A DNA stretch of 5,041 bases, from assembly GCA_009937555.1 (NCBI GenBank), contig JAACFD010000156.1:1-5041 (forward strand), read 5' to 3'. The DNA comes from Chlamydiales bacterium. Its GTDB lineage: Bacteria > Chlamydiota > Chlamydiia > Chlamydiales > JAACFD01. The notes beneath the pieces are model-generated. The model was not told the DNA's origin and did no database searches. It worked only from the letters and a program-made list of their open reading frames with translations. The translations under genes and the position numbers were made by a program. Positions 1-5,041 of the stretch are shown piece by piece (the first letter of the stretch is position 1; every line of letters starts with the position of its first letter).

Positions 1-45
1 AAAAGTGTTTTATTAAGTAGAGAAAAATGTTTTTAAATAGTTGAA

Positions 46-68
46 TATGAAACAAATATATTTTCATA
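46..68. repeat. 7-base inverted repeat, TATGAAA-N9-TTTCATA
   Basis: A perfect inverted repeat with arms at 46-52 and 62-68 and an AT-only core apart from one C. It is not followed by a T-run on either strand, so it does not look like an intrinsic terminator. An operator or a chance palindrome in AT-rich DNA are both possible. No regulator can be named. Confidence 0.3.
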
Positions 69-154
69 AAATAAGAAATGAAGGAAAGCTCCATAGAAGC
101 ATTGAATTTTTAATAGGAATTTTACTATCTTGACCTTGTCTTAGACTTCTAAAA

Positions 155-178
155 TGAGCTTTCGGCTTAAGATTAAGC
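155..178 (+). promoter_or_regulatory. two mutually exclusive short hairpins before the pcnB ribosome binding site
   Basis: GCTTA at 165-169 can pair with TGAGC at 155-159 (five pairs including one G-U, loop TTTCG). It can instead pair with TAAGC at 174-178, within the near-perfect palindrome GCTTAA-GA-TTAAGC at 165-178. The second hairpin ends five bases before the Shine-Dalgarno of pcnB. The geometry permits a leader switch, but both stems are weak and the arrangement may be accidental. Confidence 0.2.
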
Positions 179-183
179 TAATA

Positions 184-189
184 AAAGGT
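184..189 (+). promoter_or_regulatory. Shine-Dalgarno AAAGGT fixing the pcnB GTG start
   Basis: AAAGGT ends 8 bases before the GTG at 198, which is good spacing. No in-frame ATG lies between the GTG and the conserved nucleotidyltransferase core except the internal Met28. Starting there would leave only about a dozen residues before the GGGVRD motif and would discard a plausible basic N-terminus. The GTG start is therefore preferred. Confidence 0.6.
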
Positions 190-197
190 AAACAGTT

Positions 198-1424
198 GTG
201 CCCAAAACAGCTAAAATATATCACTCCAAAAGGCATCGGATCCCTACGGATAGAGTAGATAGTGATGCTTTAAAAATCATGTCCACGTTAAGAAAGCATG
301 GCCACCTAGCTTACTTAGTAGGTGGTGGCGTACGCGACTTACTTATAGGTAGAACACCAAAAGACTTCGATATTGGTACTTCAGCAAAGCCTGAAGAAGT
401 TAAAGCATTATTTAGAAGCTGTGTCCTTATTGGTAAACGTTTTAGGCTTGCACACGTAAGGGTAGGAAGAAAGATATTTGAAGTCTCTACCTTTAGAAGT
501 GGGGATGTAACTAATGATGACTTAATCCTCCGGGATAATCAGTGGGGATCTCCTGAAGAAGATGCTTTAAGAAGAGACTTTACAATCAACGCTCTTTTCT
601 ATAATTCTGAGGATGATACCATTATAGACTACGTAGACGCATGGGAAGATGTTCAAACTGGAACTCTGAAGTGTATTGGTGATCCCGTTACACGTTTTAA
701 ACAAGACCCTGTAAGAATGCTACGTCTTATTAAGTTTCAAGCTAGATTTAAATTTCATATTGAGAAGCATACTGCTGAAAGCATTGAAGTTTGTAAAAAG
801 GAAATTATTAAAAGTTCTCCGGCGAGAGTTTTAGAAGAAACCTTTAGACTATTAGAGTCTGGCTATGCTGCAGAAAGTTATCATCTGCTGCAAGAATATG
901 ATTTACTACATTATTTATTCCCTAGTATTTCTAAATTCCTAAAAAAAGATAGAGGTAATAAAATTTTATCTCTCCTAGATATCGCAGATAAAACAGTAGA
1001 AACAAATAAAGGCAATCCCTACCCTCTAAGACCTTTATTTTTTTCATGCCTTCTCTATCCGATGTTAGAAAGCCAATTACAGTTGAAGTACTTAGATAAG
1101 AAAAAAATTCCAAACCTTGGTCAAGTTCAAGATGAAATATATGACCTTATTCAGCAGGTCGTAAAATCATTTTTCCTTTTTCCAAGGAAGTTACGCTCCT
1201 CAATCACATTCATTTTACTAACTCAGTACCGCTTGACCCCCTTCTCTCCCAAAAAGAAAGTTCGCTTGTACCGGCTGATGCGTAATAGTGATTTTTCTCT
1301 TGCACTACGTTTTTTAAAACTGCGAGCTTTAATTAATACTGAACTGAAGAAAAATTATCTTCGCTGGAAGAAAATCTACTTTCAGACTAGTCGGGAAGGG
1401 AAAGAAAAGCACCCATATGACTAA
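198..1424 (+). CDS. pcnB: poly(A) polymerase I / tRNA nucleotidyltransferase family protein
   Basis: A class II nucleotidyltransferase that adds nucleotides to RNA 3' ends, here most likely AMP tails that mark RNA for decay. It acts in the cytoplasm. The 408-residue product shows VGGGVRDLLIG at 41-51 and the metal-binding pair D56/D58 in KDFDIGT. LIGKRFRLAHV at 77-87 matches the signature that separates bacterial poly(A) polymerases from CCA-adding enzymes. It also shows FEVSTFR at 94-100, RRDFTINAL at 125-133, and a GDPVTRF...DPVRMLR segment of the RNA/nucleotide-binding neck. The C-terminus is strongly basic, as expected for RNA binding. It is somewhat shorter than E. coli PcnB (about 465 residues). 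The GTG start has a good Shine-Dalgarno. The stop overlaps the following hydrolase gene by 8 bases, so the two are probably co-transcribed. A CCA-adding role cannot be fully excluded from sequence alone, but the signature favours PcnB. Confidence 0.93.
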   Translation: MPKTAKIYHSKRHRIPTDRVDSDALKIMSTLRKHGHLAYLVGGGVRDLLIGRTPKDFDIGTSAKPEEVKALFRSCVLIGKRFRLAHVRVGRKIFEVSTFRSGDVTNDDLILRDNQWGSPEEDALRRDFTINALFYNSEDDTIIDYVDAWEDVQTGTLKCIGDPVTRFKQDPVRMLRLIKFQARFKFHIEKHTAESIEVCKKEIIKSSPARVLEETFRLLESGYAAESYHLLQEYDLLHYLFPSISKFLKKDRGNKILSLLDIADKTVETNKGNPYPLRPLFFSCLLYPMLESQLQLKYLDKKKIPNLGQVQDEIYDLIQQVVKSFFLFPRKLRSSITFILLTQYRLTPFSPKKKVRLYRLMRNSDFSLALRFLKLRALINTELKKNYLRWKKIYFQTSREGKEKHPYD

Positions 1425-2172
1425 AATGCAATCTATTGATAACCCTTATGACTTAGACTGCCAGGCCATTATACAAGACCCTAATGCAAAATCTGCTTTA
1501 ATTTACTTCACTCTGACAGCAGATACTAGCCTTGTAGTTGATCCATTTAATCAGCCTGTAAAAGACTTAAAGGCTTGTACTATTAACTGCTTTTCTGTCA
1601 CTCTTCCCTTCCATGATATTGGCATCCCTCATAGTGAAACAGTTGATCATTGGCGCACAGTTCTTATGGACAAGGGTGATTTTCTTGAGAGCTTTGTTAC
1701 TAAACTTCAAAACTTATGCCTTTTTTTAGAAGCTGAAGGCTTGTTAAAATTAGAGCTTACTTGCTTAGCAGGCTTGTCTAGAGGTGGCTATATAGCATGC
1801 TTTCTAGCTAGCCTTTTGCCTCAGGTACAATATATTTTAGCATTTTCTCCAATGAGTTATATTTTCTCCAGGGAGGAAGAAACTCATCTAATTGAAAATA
1901 TTTTTTTTAAACCTTTCTGGAACATTAATTATTTTGCAGAAAAACTAGCTAACCGTCATCTCCAGCTCTACATTGGCAACTATGATACCAAGGTAAGTAC
2001 CCGTGCTTGCTTTGAGTTTACTGAAAAGCTAGCCTCTATAGCCTCTAAAAAGCGCATTCGCCCTTGTAAAACCAACCTTCATATTTATCCTTCTGTTGGC
2101 CATAAAGGCCATGGGACTCCTCCTGATATTTTTCATCTAGGAGCGCAGTGGATAGAAAAAGTTTTACTCTAA
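1417..2172 (+). CDS. alpha/beta-hydrolase-fold protein, substrate unknown
   Basis: A 251-residue protein with the layout of a small serine hydrolase. A nucleophile elbow, GLSRGG, lies at 119-124 (Ser121), preceded by a hydrophobic strand. A candidate acid, Asp190, follows the strand LQLYIGNYD. A candidate catalytic His229 lies in SVGHKGHG, 39 residues further on. Spacing and order (Ser-Asp-His) fit an esterase or peptidase-like alpha/beta hydrolase. I see no signal peptide or membrane segment, so it is probably cytoplasmic. I do not recognise the exact family, and the substrate cannot be inferred. Its start overlaps the pcnB stop by 8 bases. The purine-rich stretch GGAAGGGAAAG at 1394-1404 lies 12-16 bases upstream, which is rather far, so translational coupling to pcnB is likely. 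An alternative in-frame ATG is at 1426. Oxyanion-side and nucleophile residues look intact, so it is likely an active enzyme. Confidence 0.75.
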   Translation: MTKMQSIDNPYDLDCQAIIQDPNAKSALIYFTLTADTSLVVDPFNQPVKDLKACTINCFSVTLPFHDIGIPHSETVDHWRTVLMDKGDFLESFVTKLQNLCLFLEAEGLLKLELTCLAGLSRGGYIACFLASLLPQVQYILAFSPMSYIFSREEETHLIENIFFKPFWNINYFAEKLANRHLQLYIGNYDTKVSTRACFEFTEKLASIASKKRIRPCKTNLHIYPSVGHKGHGTPPDIFHLGAQWIEKVLL

Positions 2173-2201
2173 AAAATACTTTACAATCAGGACTATATTT
2201 A

Positions 2202-2219
2202 CCTTTTTCGGAAAAAAGG
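2202..2219 (+). promoter_or_regulatory. small hairpin CCTTTTT-CGGA-AAAAAGG
   Basis: Seven perfect base pairs (2202-2208 with 2213-2219) close a four-base loop. Five of the pairs are A-U, so the stem is weak. It is not followed by a T-run and is therefore not a standard intrinsic terminator. Its right arm includes the first four bases (AAGG) of the Shine-Dalgarno at 2216-2223, so folding would partly hide that site in a read-through transcript. Confidence 0.3.
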
Positions 2220-2226
2220 AAGGCGC

Positions 2227-2232
2227 TATAAT
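2227..2232 (+). promoter_or_regulatory. candidate -10 box TATAAT for the GT2-LAB_N-lpxB unit
   Basis: A perfect consensus -10 hexamer sits in the only long intergenic gap, 35 bases before the GT2 start. The -35 side is poor: at 17-base spacing the hexamer is TTTTTC (2204-2209), only two matches to TTGACA, and there is no TG extension. The expected transcript start, near 2239, would give a leader of under 30 bases with no Shine-Dalgarno before the GT2 ATG. Chlamydial housekeeping sigma factor is known to tolerate degenerate -35 regions, which keeps this plausible. Confidence 0.4.
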
Positions 2233-2257
2233 GGCTTTATTTCTAATAAAACACTAG
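2231..2257 (+). CDS. possible eight-residue leader peptide with strong Shine-Dalgarno
   Basis: ATG at 2231 opens an eight-codon frame, MALFLIKH, ending in TAG at 2255-2257. It has the best Shine-Dalgarno in the window: AAGGAAGG at 2216-2223 with 7-base spacing. Its stop lies 10 bases before the GT2 ATG, close enough for terminating ribosomes to re-initiate there, and the GT2 start has no clear Shine-Dalgarno of its own. It could therefore be a ribosome-loading leader. It overlaps the TATAAT, so the good context may instead be incidental to a promoter. There is no direct evidence of translation. Confidence 0.25.
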   Translation: MALFLIKH

Positions 2258-2267
2258 TGCACTGATT

Positions 2268-2987
2268 ATGACACAGTTAGACTATTCTATTGTTATTCCT
2301 ATCAAAAATGAAGAGGGAAATGTTGAGCTTCTACTTAATGAAGTTGAGCAAAGCGTATCCCCCATCACAGATAACTGGGAACTTATTTTTGTAGATGACG
2401 GCTCCACAGACAACTCAGTAAAAAAACTTAAAGCATTAAGACCGGGAAGGCCGTTCTTAAAAATCTTATCACTAGACCGGAATCATGGCCAATCTGCAGC
2501 TATGCTTGCTGGATTCAGAGCAGCTAAAGGCGATAAAATTATTTCTCTTGATGGCGATAGACAAAATGACCCTAAAGATATTCCAAGGCTTTTAGAAGCT
2601 ATGGGAGATTGTGACTTAATTTGTGGTTGGCGTAAAAATAGAAAAGATACCTGGGTAAAGCGAAGAATTTCTAAAGTAGCTAACTTTATTAGGGGTTCAT
2701 TTTGCCAAGATAAGTTACATGATACAGGCTGCACACTGAAAGTATACAAACGCTCAGCTCTGCTAACAATACCTACATTCAATGGCATGCATCGCTTTTT
2801 ACCAGCCCTTTTTGTATTAAAAGGGTTTAAAATAACTGAATTACCTGTTAATCACAGAGATAGATCTGTTGGAACTAGCCACTACAACATCTTTAACCGG
2901 GGTTTTCGGACCGTTACTGATATGCTAGGAGTACGCTGGCTAAAAAGCAGAAATATAGATTACTCTGTTAAGGAGTTTGAGGAATAA
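2268..2987 (+). CDS. GT2 glycosyltransferase, polyprenyl-phosphate hexosyltransferase (DPM1/ArnC-like)
   Basis: A GT-A fold, family 2 glycosyltransferase of 239 residues. It probably moves a sugar from a nucleotide donor to a polyprenyl phosphate at the cytoplasmic face of the membrane. Visible motifs are YSIVIPIKNEEGN at 6-18, the donor-binding VDDGSTD at 42-48, and NHGQSAAMLAGF at 72-83. The metal-binding DGD (95-97) lies within LDGDRQNDP. Further on come DTGCTLKVYKR at 152-162, GMHRFLPA at 173-180 and a basic HRDRSVGTSHYN at 196-207, all typical of the DPM1/ArnC class. It lacks the C-terminal transmembrane helices of ArnC and GtrB, so it is soluble or peripheral. An in-frame TAA at 2247-2249 rules out a longer start at any normal codon. 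Its stop TAA shares one base with the ATG of the LAB_N gene. That coupling suggests a role in lipid A or another envelope glycolipid. The sugar cannot be predicted. Confidence 0.88.
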   Translation: MTQLDYSIVIPIKNEEGNVELLLNEVEQSVSPITDNWELIFVDDGSTDNSVKKLKALRPGRPFLKILSLDRNHGQSAAMLAGFRAAKGDKIISLDGDRQNDPKDIPRLLEAMGDCDLICGWRKNRKDTWVKRRISKVANFIRGSFCQDKLHDTGCTLKVYKRSALLTIPTFNGMHRFLPALFVLKGFKITELPVNHRDRSVGTSHYNIFNRGFRTVTDMLGVRWLKSRNIDYSVKEFEE

Positions 2988-3679
2988 TGTCTGAAGCCCT
3001 GCGCTCCACTCTTTATCCATATCTGGGTTTCTTAGCTACTTTCTTTTTTACAGCACGTTTCATTTACCAATGGATAAAAAGTGAGAAGAAACAAAAAAGC
3101 CACGTAACGAAAAGCTTCTGGTATTTATCTTTCATCGGTAACATACTGATGATGTTACACGCTTTTGTTCAGATCCAGTTTCACTTTTGCTTAATACAGG
3201 GAGTTAATGCAGCAATCTCTTACAGGAACTTGCAATTTTTTCACCCAAAGGAGAAAAAAAGAAATCAAAGAAGCTTTTTTATCTCTATTATAGTGTTAAT
3301 GCTACTGATTACCTTAGCTTTTTGTCTTCAAAGCTACTTAAGCTTTGGCCACTTAAAATGGGTTCGAACACCTGCTCATATGTTTAATGCATTTTCTAAT
3401 GAGCGCCTCCATTTCTTATGGCACTTATTTGGATTTGCAGGGGCTGTTTTATTTGCTCTTCGCTTTTGGCTACAAATAATAGACTCTCATAAACTCCAAA
3501 AAAGTCATTTAGGTAAAAACTTCTGGGTCTTAAGTTTAATTGGTTCTATTGTAACTTGTATCTATGCTATACGCATGCAAGATATTGTTTATATTGTTGG
3601 TTATTCAGTAGGAATTGTTCCGTATATCAGAAATCTATGGTTAATAAGGCAAAGTAGGCACTATGAAGTTGCAAAGTAG
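2987..3679 (+). CDS. lipid A biosynthesis N-terminal (LAB_N) domain membrane protein with two repeats
   Basis: A 230-residue integral inner-membrane protein built from two copies of the LAB_N domain. Copy 1 runs from about 10 to 88 and copy 2 from about 144 to 224, joined by a basic linker and an extra hydrophobic segment at about 97-117. The copies align on QWIKSEKKQKSHVTKSFWYLS (28-48) and QIIDSHKLQKSHLGKNFWVLS (163-183), and each ends in an R-N-L motif (80-82, 215-217). Each copy looks like a small multi-helix membrane bundle. The molecular role of LAB_N is not settled. It is often found near GT2 enzymes, and in Chlamydia, as I recall, it forms the N-terminal part of LpxB. Translation is coupled on both sides: TAATG with the GT2 gene (AAGGAG at 2970-2975, 11 bases upstream) and a 17-base overlap with lpxB. 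Copy 1 is less conserved towards its end. Confidence 0.87.
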   Translation: MSEALRSTLYPYLGFLATFFFTARFIYQWIKSEKKQKSHVTKSFWYLSFIGNILMMLHAFVQIQFHFCLIQGVNAAISYRNLQFFHPKEKKRNQRSFFISIIVLMLLITLAFCLQSYLSFGHLKWVRTPAHMFNAFSNERLHFLWHLFGFAGAVLFALRFWLQIIDSHKLQKSHLGKNFWVLSLIGSIVTCIYAIRMQDIVYIVGYSVGIVPYIRNLWLIRQSRHYEVAK

Positions 3680-4850
3680 CAAGTATGATTTATTTATTGT
3701 CTGTGGTGAACATAGCGGAGATCAACATGCATCTTTATTTACTAAGAAACTTTTAGAAAAGCATCCAGAACTCTCAGTAGGAGGTGTTTTAGGCCCCAAA
3801 CTAAGAGAGCTTGGGCTTTTACCTTTCATGAAAATGGAAGATTTTAGAGTTATGGGCTTTGTAGATGTTTTTCTAGCCTTTCCTAAGATTTATAAGCAAT
3901 TCTATCAAATTCTCAATCATATTTTAGAAACTAAGCCCAAGGTTGTCGTCTTTGTAGACTACCCTGGACTTAATCTCAGGTTAGCTAAAAAACTAAGAGA
4001 AAAAGGTTATAAAGGAAAGCTAGTACAATTTGTCTGCCCTTCTTTTTGGGCCTGGGGAAGTCATAGACTGCCACAAACTCAAAAAGATCTAGACCTACTT
4101 TTTTGCATCTTCCCTTTTGAACCTGAAATATTCCCTGAACAGCAAGGCTTTAAAGCTTTATATGTAGGCAACCCTAGCGCAGAACTTATTGACAGCTTTG
4201 CTTACAACCCAGACTGGAAAAGCAAAATAGGCATTACTCCAGAACAAAAAATAATTGGTGTATTCCCAGGAAGTCGGCGCAAAGAGATCAAGGAGAACTT
4301 CCCTAAAATGCTGCGTACCCTGCAAAAATTTAAGCAAAACCATAAAGATGCCTGTTTTGTCATCTCTATTGCTGACCAAGAATTAGGAGAGTATATCTTA
4401 TCTTGGTGCAAAGCTTCCTCTCTTAAACTAAATGAAGACCTCTATTTTGTGGACCGCAAGGACACCCTTAGCTTAATGAAAGACTGTCATACTGCATGTG
4501 CTAAATCGGGTACAGTTAACCTTGAACTTGCGCTAATGAAAAAACCAACAGTGGTAGTCTATAATGTCTCAACCTTAAACTACTTCCTAGGCAAGTATCT
4601 GTTTAAGATTAAGCTTAAGTTCTTTTGCATTGTTAATATTATCATGAAAAAAGAAGTTTTTCCAGAGCTACTATACCGACAATTCTCTTCAAGAAACTTA
4701 TCCCAACATCTTGAACGCCTTTACTCAAAAGGGCCAGTAAGAGAACAAGTCCTTCAAGACTGCAATGATTTATATGATAGATTATCTGAAAAACACTGCT
4801 CAGAAGAAACATCTAAGCTACTTTCTGACGTGATTTTTAATAATACTTAA
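3663..4850 (+). CDS. lpxB: lipid-A-disaccharide synthase
   Basis: A GT19 enzyme that joins UDP-2,3-diacylglucosamine and lipid X (2,3-diacylglucosamine 1-phosphate) into the tetraacyl disaccharide of lipid A. It works peripherally at the inner membrane. Motifs in order over 395 residues: CGEHSGD at 14-20, MEDFRVMGFVDV at 58-69, VDYPGLN at 98-104, and CPSFWAWG at 125-132 followed by FPFEPEIF at 150-157. Next come GNPSAE at 169-174, FPGSR at 201-205, SGTVNLELALMKKP at 282-295 and KKEVFPELL at 329-337. The Asp in VDYP and Arg in PGSR match residues reported as important in LpxB. The length is close to that of stand-alone LpxB (about 380). The glycine-rich motif starts right after the N-terminus, supporting the ATG at 3663, with AGTAGG at 3653-3658 as a modest Shine-Dalgarno. 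It overlaps the LAB_N gene by 17 bases in a different frame, so the two are separate proteins. Oddities are Asn170 where LpxB normally has His (GH..), and WAWG where Arg or Lys usually follows WAW. Confidence 0.95.
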   Translation: MKLQSSKYDLFIVCGEHSGDQHASLFTKKLLEKHPELSVGGVLGPKLRELGLLPFMKMEDFRVMGFVDVFLAFPKIYKQFYQILNHILETKPKVVVFVDYPGLNLRLAKKLREKGYKGKLVQFVCPSFWAWGSHRLPQTQKDLDLLFCIFPFEPEIFPEQQGFKALYVGNPSAELIDSFAYNPDWKSKIGITPEQKIIGVFPGSRRKEIKENFPKMLRTLQKFKQNHKDACFVISIADQELGEYILSWCKASSLKLNEDLYFVDRKDTLSLMKDCHTACAKSGTVNLELALMKKPTVVVYNVSTLNYFLGKYLFKIKLKFFCIVNIIMKKEVFPELLYRQFSSRNLSQHLERLYSKGPVREQVLQDCNDLYDRLSEKHCSEETSKLLSDVIFNNT

Positions 4851-4852
4851 GC

Positions 4853-5041
4853 CTAGTTAGCGGTGCTAGAAGATAGCTCCAGTAAAGTTTCAAAATACCC
4901 CTGTTTATATAAAACTTCGGCATTTAAAAGAGCTCCACCAGCTGCTCCTCTAATAGTATTATGACTAACAACATGAAATTTATAGTCGAATAGTTTTGAT
5001 TCCTCTAACCTACCTATACTAATAGACATAGACTTATCAAT
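4853..5041 (-). CDS. asd: aspartate-semialdehyde dehydrogenase, C-terminal fragment cut by the window edge
   Basis: The - strand is open from the right edge to a TAG at 4855-4853, giving the last 62 residues of a larger protein. The fragment contains MSISIGRLEESKLFDYKFHV and then VSHNTIRGAAGGALLNAE. This matches the C-terminal region of aspartate-semialdehyde dehydrogenase of the archaeal/chlamydial type: the D-MS-S-GR strand and the HNTIRGAAG helix that packs near the NADP-binding domain. The enzyme reduces aspartyl phosphate to aspartate semialdehyde for diaminopimelate, lysine and threonine synthesis, so it supplies peptidoglycan precursors. The catalytic Cys and the N-terminal nucleotide-binding motif lie outside the window. 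The gene faces lpxB, with 2 bases between the two stop codons. Confidence 0.85.
   Translation of the reverse strand: MDKSMSISIGRLEESKLFDYKFHVVSHNTIRGAAGGALLNAEVLYKQGYFETLLELSSSTAN

Larger units (their letters stand above)
1..197. other. non-coding leader region upstream of pcnB
   Basis: No gene is supported here. All three forward frames meet a stop early (TAA at 14-16, TAG at 18-20, TAA at 34-36). The first eleven codons of frame 1 could be the tail of an upstream gene, but they are too short to identify. The stretch is very AT-rich and holds two small inverted repeats, listed separately. Promoter-like hexamers exist, TTGACC at 130-135 and TAAAAT at 150-155, but their 14-base spacing is short for a sigma-70-type promoter. 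The pcnB promoter is therefore probably in this stretch but cannot be placed with confidence. Confidence 0.6.
2173..2267 (+). other. 95-base intergenic leader before the envelope gene trio
   Basis: This is the only sizeable gap between the + strand genes. In order it holds an A/T-rich hairpin (2202-2219), a strong Shine-Dalgarno (2216-2223), a TATAAT (2227-2232) and an eight-codon ORF (2231-2257). The GT2 start codon follows without its own Shine-Dalgarno. It most likely separates a pcnB-hydrolase unit from a GT2-LAB_N-lpxB unit, or regulates the second one. Confidence 0.5.

Noticed and set aside
130..155. TTGACC (130-135) and TAAAAT (150-155) as the pcnB promoter
   Set aside because: The 14-base spacer is too short for a normal sigma-70-type promoter, and such hexamers are common in DNA this AT-rich. 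It is kept only as a remark in the region entry.
931..1113. A 60-codon, aromatic- and Leu-rich - strand open frame
   Set aside because: Antisense to the AT-rich C-terminal half of pcnB. Its Phe/Tyr/Leu richness is what the complement of Lys/Glu-rich coding sequence gives.
2483..2788. Open frame of about 101 codons on the - strand
   Set aside because: It lies wholly inside the well-supported GT2 gene, and its translation shows no domain or membrane pattern. It is an antisense shadow.
3640..3690. Programmed frameshift fusing the LAB_N protein to LpxB
   Set aside because: I see no slippery heptamer or downstream structure. LpxB has its own ATG, a modest Shine-Dalgarno and a full N-terminal motif, so ordinary overlapping genes explain the arrangement.
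4158..4411. Two overlapping - strand open frames of about 70 codons
   Set aside because: Both lie inside lpxB with no recognisable motif and no independent ribosome binding site of note.
4602..4616. TTTAAGATTAAGCTT resembles the palindrome at 165-178
   Set aside because: It lies within the lpxB coding sequence, and a shared dozen AT-rich bases is compatible with chance. No other copies were seen.
4849..4870. CTAG...CTAG and AGC...GCT pairing as a terminator between lpxB and asd
   Set aside because: The stems are only 3-4 bases and have no T-tract on either strand.

Overview
The window is an AT-rich (mid-30s % GC by eye), gene-dense bacterial segment. It most resembles a member of the Chlamydiota outside the classical Chlamydiaceae. 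Two things point there. A poly(A)-polymerase-type pcnB lies a few genes upstream of lpxB; as I recall, these two are direct neighbours in Chlamydia trachomatis (CT410/CT411). The membrane LAB_N protein and LpxB lie side by side here, and in Chlamydia the corresponding parts form one roughly 600-residue protein. This placement rests on remembered synteny and domain architecture, not on a search.

Layout: positions 1-197 are non-coding leader sequence with small inverted repeats. Then, all on the + strand, come pcnB (198-1424, GTG start), an alpha/beta-hydrolase-like gene overlapping it by 8 bases (1417-2172), and a 95-base gap. The gap holds a small A/T hairpin, a perfect TATAAT and an eight-codon leader ORF with a strong Shine-Dalgarno. 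After it come a GT2 glycosyltransferase (2268-2987), a two-repeat LAB_N membrane protein (2987-3679, 1-base overlap) and lpxB (3663-4850, 17-base overlap). At the right edge, on the - strand and convergent with lpxB across only 2 bases, is the C-terminal end of an aspartate-semialdehyde dehydrogenase (asd).

How the genes fit together: the last three + strand genes form a tightly coupled envelope unit. LpxB makes the lipid A disaccharide at the cytoplasmic face of the inner membrane. The LAB_N protein is a membrane partner of uncertain role that in chlamydiae is tied to LpxB. The GT2 enzyme looks like a polyprenyl-phosphate hexosyltransferase and may feed a lipid A or other glycolipid modification (inference). 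pcnB (RNA 3'-end polyadenylation) and the hydrolase form the preceding coupled pair. asd belongs to the diaminopimelate/lysine (peptidoglycan precursor) pathway and is a separate transcription unit.

I see no mobile element, CRISPR array, tRNA or rRNA, and no clear sign of a wholly new system. The most useful leads are the unfused LAB_N/LpxB pair next to a GT2 gene and the double-purpose leader in front of the GT2 gene.
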